Shown in pieces: positions 45,134 through 52,147 of a stretch of 64,000 nt of DNA (position 1 is the first letter of the stretch; each line of letters opens with the position of its first letter). The notes beneath the pieces are model-generated. The model was not told the origin of the DNA and did no database searches. It saw only the letters and a program-made list of their open reading frames with translations. The stretch is from an uncultured Bacteroidales bacterium. Lineage in GTDB: Bacteria > Bacteroidota > Bacteroidia > Bacteroidales > Bacteroidaceae. A program made the translations under genes and the position numbers. Location of the stretch: the NCBI GenBank assembly GCA_902774335.1, contig CACYHW010000005.1, positions 30,895-94,894 on the forward strand, given 5' to 3'.

Positions 45134-47295
45134 TGGAACAGATATTCAAGCATCTGGACACCTGTCTTGAACAGCAGCTGGAGCAGTGGCCCGCAGCAAA
45201 GGAGGCCTTTACCAACCTGGAGAGCGTACAGACCCGCGTGCTCTCATCGTCGGGACTGGCACTCCAGCACAACCCCGCCCGCATAGTATCAACTACAGCC
45301 AACGTCAATCCGGCCCAGGCAACCATCCGTCCCTGTTTTCTGTGCGGCGACAACCGCCCCAAGGAGCAGATAGCCTTTGATGCCGGAGACGGCTTTGACC
45401 TGCTGGTCAACCCCTACCCCATACTGCGCGAGCACTTCTGCGTGGTAAGCCGTGAGCACCGTCCGCAGATGTTCAGGGACTGCTACCAAAAGATGATCAA
45501 CATTGCGCAGGAGCTTGAGCCAGGCTATATGATATTCTACAACGGTCCCCGCAGCGGAGCATCGGCCCCCGACCACCTGCATATGCAGATTGGACGTTCA
45601 CAAGGCATACCCCTGGTTGACAAACTGCGCGAGAACGAGCCGCCCGCCAAGGACGAGCCCATAACCATACAGACGTTCGGATACCCCGTTATAGTGATCA
45701 AGGGGGCCGATCCCTCCAAGGTATGGGATTACGTGAGCGGCATGACCATCTACGACGGAGAGTACGAACCGCGCATGAATGTGCTCTCGTTCAACCGCGA
45801 CGGTCAGGTCATTACAGCCATTGTGCCGCGCAGCAAGCACCGTCCCGACTGCTACTATGCTCAGGGAGACGGAAAGATCATGGTCAGTCCCGGCGCAATC
45901 GACATGTTCGGTCTGATAATCACGCCCCGCAGGGAGGACTTTGACAGCCTTACCGAACATCAGGTGCTGGACATCTACCATCAGGTGACACACCAGCAGC
46001 CCAAAATAAGCGTGGGCATCATGGCCGCACCAGAGATAAAATTCTGTCTGAACGACAGTTACACAGACGGACGCAGCAGCTTTGAGGGTGAGCTCAGCAT
46101 CAGCGCCATACAGGGACGCCTGAGTTGGAACGGCATACTGGTAGACAGCCTCACGCTCAAGCCTAACGAACACGGCAGCACATTCACCCTGCACGACGTG
46201 ACCATAGGAATAGGATTCCATTGGGAACGCAAGGAGGACCAGACATTCTCTGGACAACTCAAGTTCATACCCGAGGGCAACAACGTCCGCGCCATAAACA
46301 TACTTCCCGTCGAGGAGTATCTGGCCAGCGTCATATCTTCGGAGATGAAGCCCACTGCCAGCCGCGAGTTCCTGCGCGCACATGCAGTGATATCGCGCAG
46401 CTGGGTGCTGGCACAGTTACGTTCTCCGTACCGCAAGGCCGCAACCGCCCAGGCATCGGCCCCGCAAACCACGCACAACCATATCCTGGACCGCATAATC
46501 AAGTGGTACGACCACGACCAGCACACCACCTTCGATGTATGTGCCGATGACCACTGCCAGCGCTACCAGGGCCGCACCCGCATAATCAGTGTCCAGGCCG
46601 AAGCCGCAGTCAAGGACACGTTCGGACAGACGCTGGTATTTGAAGGCCACCTGTGCGACGCCCGTTTCAGCAAGTGCTGCGGCGGTATTACCGAGCAGTT
46701 CGAGACCTGCTGGCAAGATGAACACAAGCCCTATCTGGTGGCTCTGCGCGACAGCAGTGTGGACGAAGGCCCCCTGCCCGACCTTACCGTCGAGGAGACC
46801 GCCCGCCAGTGGATATTACAGGAGCCCAAGTCTTTCTGCAACTCGGCCGACGGCAACATCCTGTCCGAGTCACTTAACGGCTATGACCTTGAGACCCCGG
46901 ATTATTACCGCTGGAAAGTGGAATACACCACCAATCAGATATCGGACATATTCCGCCGCAAGTCAGGTCTGGATATAGGAAGCATCGTTGACCTTAGACC
47001 CATTAAGCGAGGACCTTCAGGCAGGATATTCGAACTGAAGATTGAAGGCACAAAAGGTACGGTAACCATAGGCAAGGAGCTGGAGATACGCAGAACGCTG
47101 TCGGAGTCACACCTGTTTAGCAGCGCTTTTGTCGTCGAAAAGACTCCTGACGGTTTTATCCTTCACGGAGCCGGCTGGGGACATGGCGCAGGCCTATGTC
47201 AGATAGGTGCCGCCGTTATGGCCGCCAAGGGCTACACATACCGCGAGATACTGTCACACTATTATCCTCAGACCTCAATCGGACGCTTTTACTGA
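45133..47295 (+). CDS. DUF4922 (HIT-like) - SpoIID/LytB fusion protein
   Basis: 720-aa fusion. Residues 1-300 look like a GalT/HIT-superfamily nucleotidyltransferase (DUF4922): a CFLC pair near residue 70, VNPYPILREHFCVVS, and the His motif PDHLHMQIG near 150. Residues about 330-720 form a SpoIID/LytB domain: EEYLASVISSEMKPTASREF with the catalytic-type Glu, CCGGITEQF, and C-terminal GWGHGAGLCQIGA. SpoIID enzymes cleave denuded peptidoglycan outside the membrane, yet no signal peptide or membrane helix is visible here. This suggests either cytoplasmic work on recycled glycans or unusual export. Coupled to the upstream GT2 gene. Confidence 0.85.
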   Translation: MEQIFKHLDTCLEQQLEQWPAAKEAFTNLESVQTRVLSSSGLALQHNPARIVSTTANVNPAQATIRPCFLCGDNRPKEQIAFDAGDGFDLLVNPYPILREHFCVVSREHRPQMFRDCYQKMINIAQELEPGYMIFYNGPRSGASAPDHLHMQIGRSQGIPLVDKLRENEPPAKDEPITIQTFGYPVIVIKGADPSKVWDYVSGMTIYDGEYEPRMNVLSFNRDGQVITAIVPRSKHRPDCYYAQGDGKIMVSPGAIDMFGLIITPRREDFDSLTEHQVLDIYHQVTHQQPKISVGIMAAPEIKFCLNDSYTDGRSSFEGELSISAIQGRLSWNGILVDSLTLKPNEHGSTFTLHDVTIGIGFHWERKEDQTFSGQLKFIPEGNNVRAINILPVEEYLASVISSEMKPTASREFLRAHAVISRSWVLAQLRSPYRKAATAQASAPQTTHNHILDRIIKWYDHDQHTTFDVCADDHCQRYQGRTRIISVQAEAAVKDTFGQTLVFEGHLCDARFSKCCGGITEQFETCWQDEHKPYLVALRDSSVDEGPLPDLTVEETARQWILQEPKSFCNSADGNILSESLNGYDLETPDYYRWKVEYTTNQISDIFRRKSGLDIGSIVDLRPIKRGPSGRIFELKIEGTKGTVTIGKELEIRRTLSESHLFSSAFVVEKTPDGFILHGAGWGHGAGLCQIGAAVMAAKGYTYREILSHYYPQTSIGRFY

Positions 47296-47297
47296 TG

Positions 47298-48002
47298 TTA
47301 CCGCTCCATCCAGCGGGTTCTCTCCTGAGGTGGGAATTTCTCTATTGCATAGCGCAGCATGGTGCGCGGCATGGTCTTGCAGCGTGGCTCAAGCCAGGCT
47401 TTCAACTCTTCAACATTGCGCTTGCCTGCTTCACGCAGAAGCCAGCCCACAGCCTTGTGTATAAGGTCATGCTTGTGGTTAATGAGAATGTCGGCTATGG
47501 CGTAGGTATCGGTCGTCTGGCCGTGACGGATAAACTGCATGGTGCTCACCATCCCTATGCGCTGCTCCCAGATGGTCTTGCCGTTGCGTGCCAGGTCATA
47601 CAGCACGGTCCGTTCCTTATCCAGCAGCCATGTTCCTATGAGCGGATAGCATGACAGGTCCACCAGATCCCAGTTGTTGATGTATGCGGTATGTGACAGG
47701 TAGAAATCCACGCACTGTTTCTGCAATGCGGCATTCTTCCTGTTGTGGCCGAAAATCTCTACCAGAGTAAGCAGAGCGGCCAGACGCACCTCGTGATACT
47801 TGCTGCTCACACACTCCTCAAGGTCATCGAAGGTCACATCTTTCCAGCACTCCTTGACGACGGAACGCGTAACAGGCACCTTGATGCCAAGGAACTCATC
47901 GCCCTCGCCGTACTGACCGGGGCCGGTCTTGAAGAAACGCATCAGCCCCTCCACCTGGGTGGGATCGGCTTGAGCGGTTATCTGATCCAGCAGCTTATTC
48001 AT
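47298..48002 (-). CDS. AlkD-like DNA alkylation repair protein
   Basis: All-helical HEAT-repeat protein of 234 aa belonging to the DNA alkylation repair family, which excises N3/N7-alkylpurines. Recognisable segments are the N-terminal FLGIKVPVTRSVVKECWKD, DLEECVSSKYHEVRLAALL, INNWDLVDLSCYPLIGTWLL, and the C-terminal HKAVGWLLREAGKRN. The conserved Trp/Asp pair of the active site (NNWDLVD) is present. It overlaps the nucleotidyltransferase gene by 8 nt and ends 2 nt from the convergent SpoIID-fusion gene. Confidence 0.9.
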   Translation of the reverse strand: MNKLLDQITAQADPTQVEGLMRFFKTGPGQYGEGDEFLGIKVPVTRSVVKECWKDVTFDDLEECVSSKYHEVRLAALLTLVEIFGHNRKNAALQKQCVDFYLSHTAYINNWDLVDLSCYPLIGTWLLDKERTVLYDLARNGKTIWEQRIGMVSTMQFIRHGQTTDTYAIADILINHKHDLIHKAVGWLLREAGKRNVEELKAWLEPRCKTMPRTMLRYAIEKFPPQERTRWMER

Positions 48003-48738
48003 AGTGTTCCCTTATTATCTGAGCGGCCAGTTCCAGGGTCTCGGGTTTGCCGGCATCGACCCAGCGGGAAGCGTCGCTCTCCACCATACGCAGGTCAAGA
48101 CGGCCAGCATTGGACACATAGAAATCGGTTATTCCGAACTTGGCCTCGGGAACGGCATCCAGCAACGGGAGCAGGGATTTGGAGACCACATGAATACCCT
48201 GGAATGCATACGGAGTGTATGCGGTCTTGTCAAAACCGGCCAGCGGCGAACGCACCTGTCCCGTCTTCTCATTGCTCCAGCCGCACAACGCTCCACCCTT
48301 GTCAAAATAGAGGTAACGTGACGTGCTGCGGCGGGCAGTCAGGAGGGTGGCGTCGGCACCGCTCTCAATATGTTTCCTGTAAAGTCCAGCCAGATCGGCC
48401 GATGAGAATATATCCACGTTATGTACCAGCACAGGATCGTCGTTTCCCATCAGACGCATGGCCTTACGCAGTCCGCCGCCCGTATCGAGCAGCAGGTCGG
48501 ACTCATCGGACAGGCATATGTCCAGTCCGAAGTTTCCGTTCTCCTGAAGGAACTCCCTGACCTTGGGGGCAAAGTGATGTATGTTGATTACGAACCTGTC
48601 GAATCCGGCGGCATGCAGATGGCGCAGCTGATGCTCAAGCATGGTGCGGCCCTCCACCTGGACCAGAGCCTTGGGACGGTCCGATGTCAGAGTGCCCAGA
48701 CGTGTACCCAGGCCGGCTGCAAGAATAAGCGCGTTCAT
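47995..48738 (-). CDS. MurU-like sugar-phosphate nucleotidyltransferase
   Basis: 247-aa GT-A nucleotidyltransferase with signature LAAGLGTRLGTLTSDRPKAL and metal-site region VLVHNVDIFSSADL near residue 105. The pairing with an upstream APH-type kinase gene (4-nt overlap) is that of AmgK-MurU, which make UDP-MurNAc from recycled MurNAc. I therefore infer activation of a phospho-sugar, perhaps MurNAc 1-phosphate. Similar proteins also activate mannose or glycero-manno-heptose phosphates, so the substrate is not settled. Confidence 0.82.
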   Translation of the reverse strand: MNALILAAGLGTRLGTLTSDRPKALVQVEGRTMLEHQLRHLHAAGFDRFVINIHHFAPKVREFLQENGNFGLDICLSDESDLLLDTGGGLRKAMRLMGNDDPVLVHNVDIFSSADLAGLYRKHIESGADATLLTARRSTSRYLYFDKGGALCGWSNEKTGQVRSPLAGFDKTAYTPYAFQGIHVVSKSLLPLLDAVPEAKFGITDFYVSNAGRLDLRMVESDASRWVDAGKPETLELAAQIIREHYE

Positions 48739-50180
48739 AGTTCAATGCGCTTTTTCTGTTCGCGATGCTCAAGGATGATATGTATCCTGTCACCGTACTT
48801 GGACTTGAGATGTTCCGCCAGATGGTTGGCGCAATAGAGTGAGCGGTGCTGTCCGCCTGTGCAGCCGAATGCCACCATCAGGTTCAGGAATCCGCGCTCA
48901 ACATATCTCTCTACAGCCGGATCCACCAGCCCGTATACATTATCCAGATAACGCTGCACCTCGCCCTGAGCCTCAAGGAACTCTATCACGGGGGCATCGG
49001 CTCCGGTTATCTTCTTGTACTGGTCGTACTTGCCGGGGTTGTGCATGGCGCGGCAGTCAAAGACGAATCCGCCGCCGTTGCCGCTCTTGTCTTCAGGTAT
49101 GCCGCCCTTACGGTAGCTGAAGCTCATTACACGAACGGTTAGTTTACCGTCTGCAGCAGTTGGAGCGGGGACGAACATGGGCAGCTCTGTCATCTCTGAA
49201 AGCATCTGGACAAGATAGGGATACTCCTGCGCCCCCACCCCTGCATCCAGCAACTCCCTGAGGTTGCCTATTGCAGCCGGAATGCTCTCTATGAAATGCT
49301 GCTTGCGCTCAAAATAGCCGCGGAACCCGTATGCGCCCAGCACCTGCAGCGTGCGGAACAGCACAAAATGCATCAGCCCCTTGCGGAACTCCTTGGCGCT
49401 GACCTTACGGTATCGGGACAGGGATTGGGTGTATATGTCTATAAGATGTTCACGCAGGCTTGACGGATATGCGGCACGGGCCTGCCAAAGGAACGAGGCC
49501 ACATCGTACTCCACCGGTCCGCGTCGGCCACCCTGGAAATCTATGAACCAGGGTTCACCATCCTTGACCATCACGTTACGCGCCTGGAAGTCACGGTACA
49601 TGAATGTCTCATAAGGGGCACCTGCCAGCAGGACGGAGGCAAAACGCTCAAAGTCATCCTCCAGGCGTGCTTCATGGAACTCCAGTCCGGTGGTCTTGAG
49701 GAATGAATACTTGAAGTAGTTCAGGTCCCAGAATATGCTGCGTTCATCGAATGACTCGCAAGGAAAGCAAACGCTGTAATCCAGCCCCTCACCGCCCTTG
49801 AACTGAAGGTCGGGCAGCAGGCTCATAACCTTTTCAAGCAGGGCCGTCTGCTCCGCGCTGTATGAACCAGTCTGACGGGCACTCTCCATCATTCCAAACA
49901 GTGATGCGTCACCAAGGTCCTGCAGCAGATAGCACATACCTGAGTCCGATACAGCCAGTATCTCCGGCACGGGCAACCCGGCCTGACGCATGTGACCTCC
50001 TATTGTAAGAAACGCCCTGTTCTCATCACGGTTGGTTCCCTCAACGCCTACAAGGGACTCTCCACCCGGCATTATAAAACGGTAATAAACACGGTTGGAG
50101 CCCGCAGCGGCCAAAGTAACAACCTGCTCCGGTTCAGCGCCTTTAAATCGGCTCAGCAACTCTTTCAGTTCTGCTTTCAT
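48735..50180 (-). CDS. APH-type sugar kinase fused to a RapZ C-terminal domain
   Basis: 481 aa. Residues 1-330 are an aminoglycoside-phosphotransferase/AmgK-like kinase: SNRVYYRFIMPGGESLVGV (nucleotide loop), catalytic FMYRDFQARNVMV near 205 and metal site WFIDFQGGRRGP. Residues about 345-481 match the RapZ C-terminal domain, including MVAFGCTGGQHRSLY; the RapZ N-terminal P-loop kinase domain is absent. RapZ CTD binds glucosamine 6-phosphate in E. coli, so the fusion could link amino-sugar sensing to sugar phosphorylation. ATG 50180 is 8 nt after a -7 box; the longer upstream frame crosses the gpx promoter and is rejected. Confidence 0.85.
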   Translation of the reverse strand: MKAELKELLSRFKGAEPEQVVTLAAAGSNRVYYRFIMPGGESLVGVEGTNRDENRAFLTIGGHMRQAGLPVPEILAVSDSGMCYLLQDLGDASLFGMMESARQTGSYSAEQTALLEKVMSLLPDLQFKGGEGLDYSVCFPCESFDERSIFWDLNYFKYSFLKTTGLEFHEARLEDDFERFASVLLAGAPYETFMYRDFQARNVMVKDGEPWFIDFQGGRRGPVEYDVASFLWQARAAYPSSLREHLIDIYTQSLSRYRKVSAKEFRKGLMHFVLFRTLQVLGAYGFRGYFERKQHFIESIPAAIGNLRELLDAGVGAQEYPYLVQMLSEMTELPMFVPAPTAADGKLTVRVMSFSYRKGGIPEDKSGNGGGFVFDCRAMHNPGKYDQYKKITGADAPVIEFLEAQGEVQRYLDNVYGLVDPAVERYVERGFLNLMVAFGCTGGQHRSLYCANHLAEHLKSKYGDRIHIILEHREQKKRIEL

Positions 50181-50188
50181 AATGAGAC

Positions 50189-50196
50189 CAAAGTTA
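50189..50196 (-). promoter_or_regulatory. -7 box for the APH-RapZ operon, 8 nt before the start
   Basis: Minus-strand TAACTTTG, an exact match; the leader would be a few nucleotides at most. Confidence 0.6.
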
Positions 50197-50240
50197 CTTA
50201 TTTCTTGCCTAACATGAAAAAATATAGTTAATAAAACAAA

Positions 50241-50292
50241 ATATCGTTTGCGATATAAATTCTTTGCCATATCTTTGTATCGCAAACGATAT
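50241..50292 (+). promoter_or_regulatory. gpx-marR promoter with two flanking palindromic operators
   Basis: The promoter has TTTG (50247-50250) and TATCTTTG (50270-50277) with a 19-nt spacer, a perfect match to consensus. Operator A is ATATCG-TTTG-CGATAT (50241-50256), centred on the -33 box. Operator B is TATCG-CAAA-CGATAT (50278-50292), starting at the base after the -7 box. The two share a 15-bp perfect inverted match with centres 36 bp apart. A MarR repressor encoded two genes downstream is the obvious candidate to bind both, blocking RNA polymerase. Confidence 0.85.
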
Positions 50293-50316
50293 AACAACGG
50301 TAAAACAATAATAATT

Positions 50317-50859
50317 ATGAAAAGGATTTTTGATTTCAAGGCTCTCAACAACAAGGGCGCAGAGGTAGATCTGGCACAGTATGAAGGAAAGGTACTGATG
50401 ATAGTGAACACAGCATCCAAGTGCGGCTTCACCCCGCAGTACGACGGTCTGGAAGCCCTCTATCAGAAATATAAGGATAAGGGCCTTGTCATTATTGGTT
50501 TCCCGTGCGACCAGTTCGCCCATCAGGAGCCGGGCAGCGATGCCGAGATCGAGGAGTTCTGCCGTCTGAACCACGGCGTTACGTTCCCGCTCATGAAAAA
50601 GACCGATGTAAACGGACCGCAGGAGCACCCCGTATTCACCTACCTCAAGGAGGCCGCTCCCGCCGAGGAGTACAAGGGTCTCAAGGCAAAGGCAACACAG
50701 AAGATGCTCAAGACCTTAAGCAAGAGCGTGGAGAAGGAGAGCGACATACTCTGGAACTTTACCAAATTCATGATAAACCGCGATGGTTCTATAATAAAGC
50801 GTTACGCACCCGTAACAACACCCAATGATATTGAGAAGGATTTAATTGAAATGTTGTAA
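50317..50859 (+). CDS. Glutathione peroxidase-family thiol peroxidase
   Basis: 180-aa cytoplasmic peroxidase, Cys-type (no selenocysteine). The peroxidatic Cys36 is in NTASKCGFTPQYDGL; the Gln motif reads CDQFAHQEPGS (usual NQFGxQEPG), and the Trp motif is ILWNFTKFMI. There is no signal peptide. In bacteria lacking glutathione such enzymes generally use thioredoxin. It is the first gene behind the two-operator promoter, and the marR gene overlaps its stop by one base (TAATG), suggesting peroxide- or thiol-responsive control. Confidence 0.93.
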   Translation: MKRIFDFKALNNKGAEVDLAQYEGKVLMIVNTASKCGFTPQYDGLEALYQKYKDKGLVIIGFPCDQFAHQEPGSDAEIEEFCRLNHGVTFPLMKKTDVNGPQEHPVFTYLKEAAPAEEYKGLKAKATQKMLKTLSKSVEKESDILWNFTKFMINRDGSIIKRYAPVTTPNDIEKDLIEML

Positions 50860-51302
50860 TGAAAGAGCAGTTAAAACTGGAGAACCAATTGTGTTTCAGG
50901 CTTTACACGGCATCCCGTCTTATTACACAGGCCTATCACCCGTTACTGTCAGGATACGGACTCACGTATCCGCAGTATCTGGTGCTGATGGTGCTTTGGG
51001 AAAAAGATGAGCAGCCCGTGAATGACATAGCCAAACGTCTTATGCTTGAAACCAACACAGTCACTCCCCTGCTCAAACGCATGGAGTCAGAGGGCATACT
51101 GACACGCAGCAAGGGAACAGAGGATGCGCGTCAGATAATTGTAAAACTGACAGAAAAAGGACAGAGACTGCAGGAACAGCTTACAGACGTACCTGCTGAA
51201 ATGGGCAAATCAATACTATGCAAAAGTGTCAATCCGGATACGGTACCGTCACTGTTCTGTACCCTGGATGATATCATAGACAAATTGTCAAAAAGCCATT
51301 GA
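50859..51302 (+). CDS. MarR/OhrR-family regulator
   Basis: 147-aa winged-helix repressor. The core is YPQYLVLMVLWEKDEQPVND then RLMLETNTVTPLLKRMESEG (recognition helix) and SKGTEDARQIIVKLTEKG (wing). A Cys near the N terminus (QLCFRLYTASRLI) corresponds to the redox-sensing Cys15 of OhrR proteins, so it may sense organic peroxides. Coupled to gpx by a 1-nt overlap, and most likely the protein that binds the operators at 50241-50292. It is separated from the AraC-type gene by 2 nt. Confidence 0.9.
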   Translation: MKEQLKLENQLCFRLYTASRLITQAYHPLLSGYGLTYPQYLVLMVLWEKDEQPVNDIAKRLMLETNTVTPLLKRMESEGILTRSKGTEDARQIIVKLTEKGQRLQEQLTDVPAEMGKSILCKSVNPDTVPSLFCTLDDIIDKLSKSH

Positions 51303-51304
51303 CC

Positions 51305-52105
51305 ATGCATAACACCCCCCATTGGAAAGCCCATGCGGACTATTCAAAAAGCCGGTTCATCATAAGACAGATGGACACGGCCGGTAAGACCCGGAACAGC
51401 GAGGTACCGGTAGCCAGCCTCCCGCTGATAGGTTTTATCTATGTGACTCATGGCGAGGTACTGGTAGAGTGCGACGGAAACTCATACCTGTGCCAGCCGG
51501 GCCATGTGCTCATAATACCGGCCAACTGTCCCTTTGCCATCATGTATTACCACGATGCAACAGGCTATACCGGAGCTTTCGCTCCTTCGGTCCTCACGGA
51601 TTCCAGACCTTTAAGGTACATGAGCACCCCGATTCATCAGGCATTCTGGTTTGATGAGGGGGTATTCATGGGGGAACTTTTCAATATGTTGCTGGAATCA
51701 TTCAAAAAGGGAGACGACGTATTCATTGAAAAGGCACTGGACCTGCTGCTGTCACGTATCAAAAGCGGGCAGGCAACAGTGGCTCCCAAAGCCGTGAACA
51801 TATTTCTGGAATCGGTCTTTGATACGGAACGTTCCATAGGCAACATAGCGTCATATGCACAGGAGGCAGGCATCAGCGAGAACTATCTGAGCCGCCAGAT
51901 CAAGCAGTATACGGGCCGAAGCGTGGGCGGATGGATTGACATTGCGCGGCTGGCCAGGGCAAAGAAACTGCTGTCACGGACATCGCTGCCCGTCATTGAT
52001 GTGGCAGCTGCCGTAGGGCTTGAAGATCAGTCCTACTTTGCACGTTTCTTTAAGCGAGCCACAGGTATGACCCCGTCGGCATTCCGAAAAGCCATGCAAG
52101 GATAA
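51305..52105 (+). CDS. AraC-family transcriptional regulator
   Basis: 267-aa regulator: an N-terminal cupin-like sensor domain (LIGFIYVTHGEVLVECDGNS) and a C-terminal double helix-turn-helix (about 165-265: ISENYLSRQIKQYTG, ARLARAKKLLSRTSLPVIDV and SYFARFFKRATGMTPSAFRK). ATG 51305 is chosen; the TTG six bases upstream is less likely. It is 2 nt from marR and 42 nt before the TonB receptor gene, so it probably controls the receptor. What it senses cannot be read from the sequence. Confidence 0.88.
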   Translation: MHNTPHWKAHADYSKSRFIIRQMDTAGKTRNSEVPVASLPLIGFIYVTHGEVLVECDGNSYLCQPGHVLIIPANCPFAIMYYHDATGYTGAFAPSVLTDSRPLRYMSTPIHQAFWFDEGVFMGELFNMLLESFKKGDDVFIEKALDLLLSRIKSGQATVAPKAVNIFLESVFDTERSIGNIASYAQEAGISENYLSRQIKQYTGRSVGGWIDIARLARAKKLLSRTSLPVIDVAAAVGLEDQSYFARFFKRATGMTPSAFRKAMQG

Positions 52106-52147
52106 TCCTAATTTCTGTAATCAGCGTTCTAAAATATACCATTATTT

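Noticed and set aside
50181-50316. N-terminal extensions of the APH-RapZ and gpx frames into each other's upstream region
   Set aside because: They would translate promoter and operator sequence and lengthen both proteins beyond their families' usual N termini.
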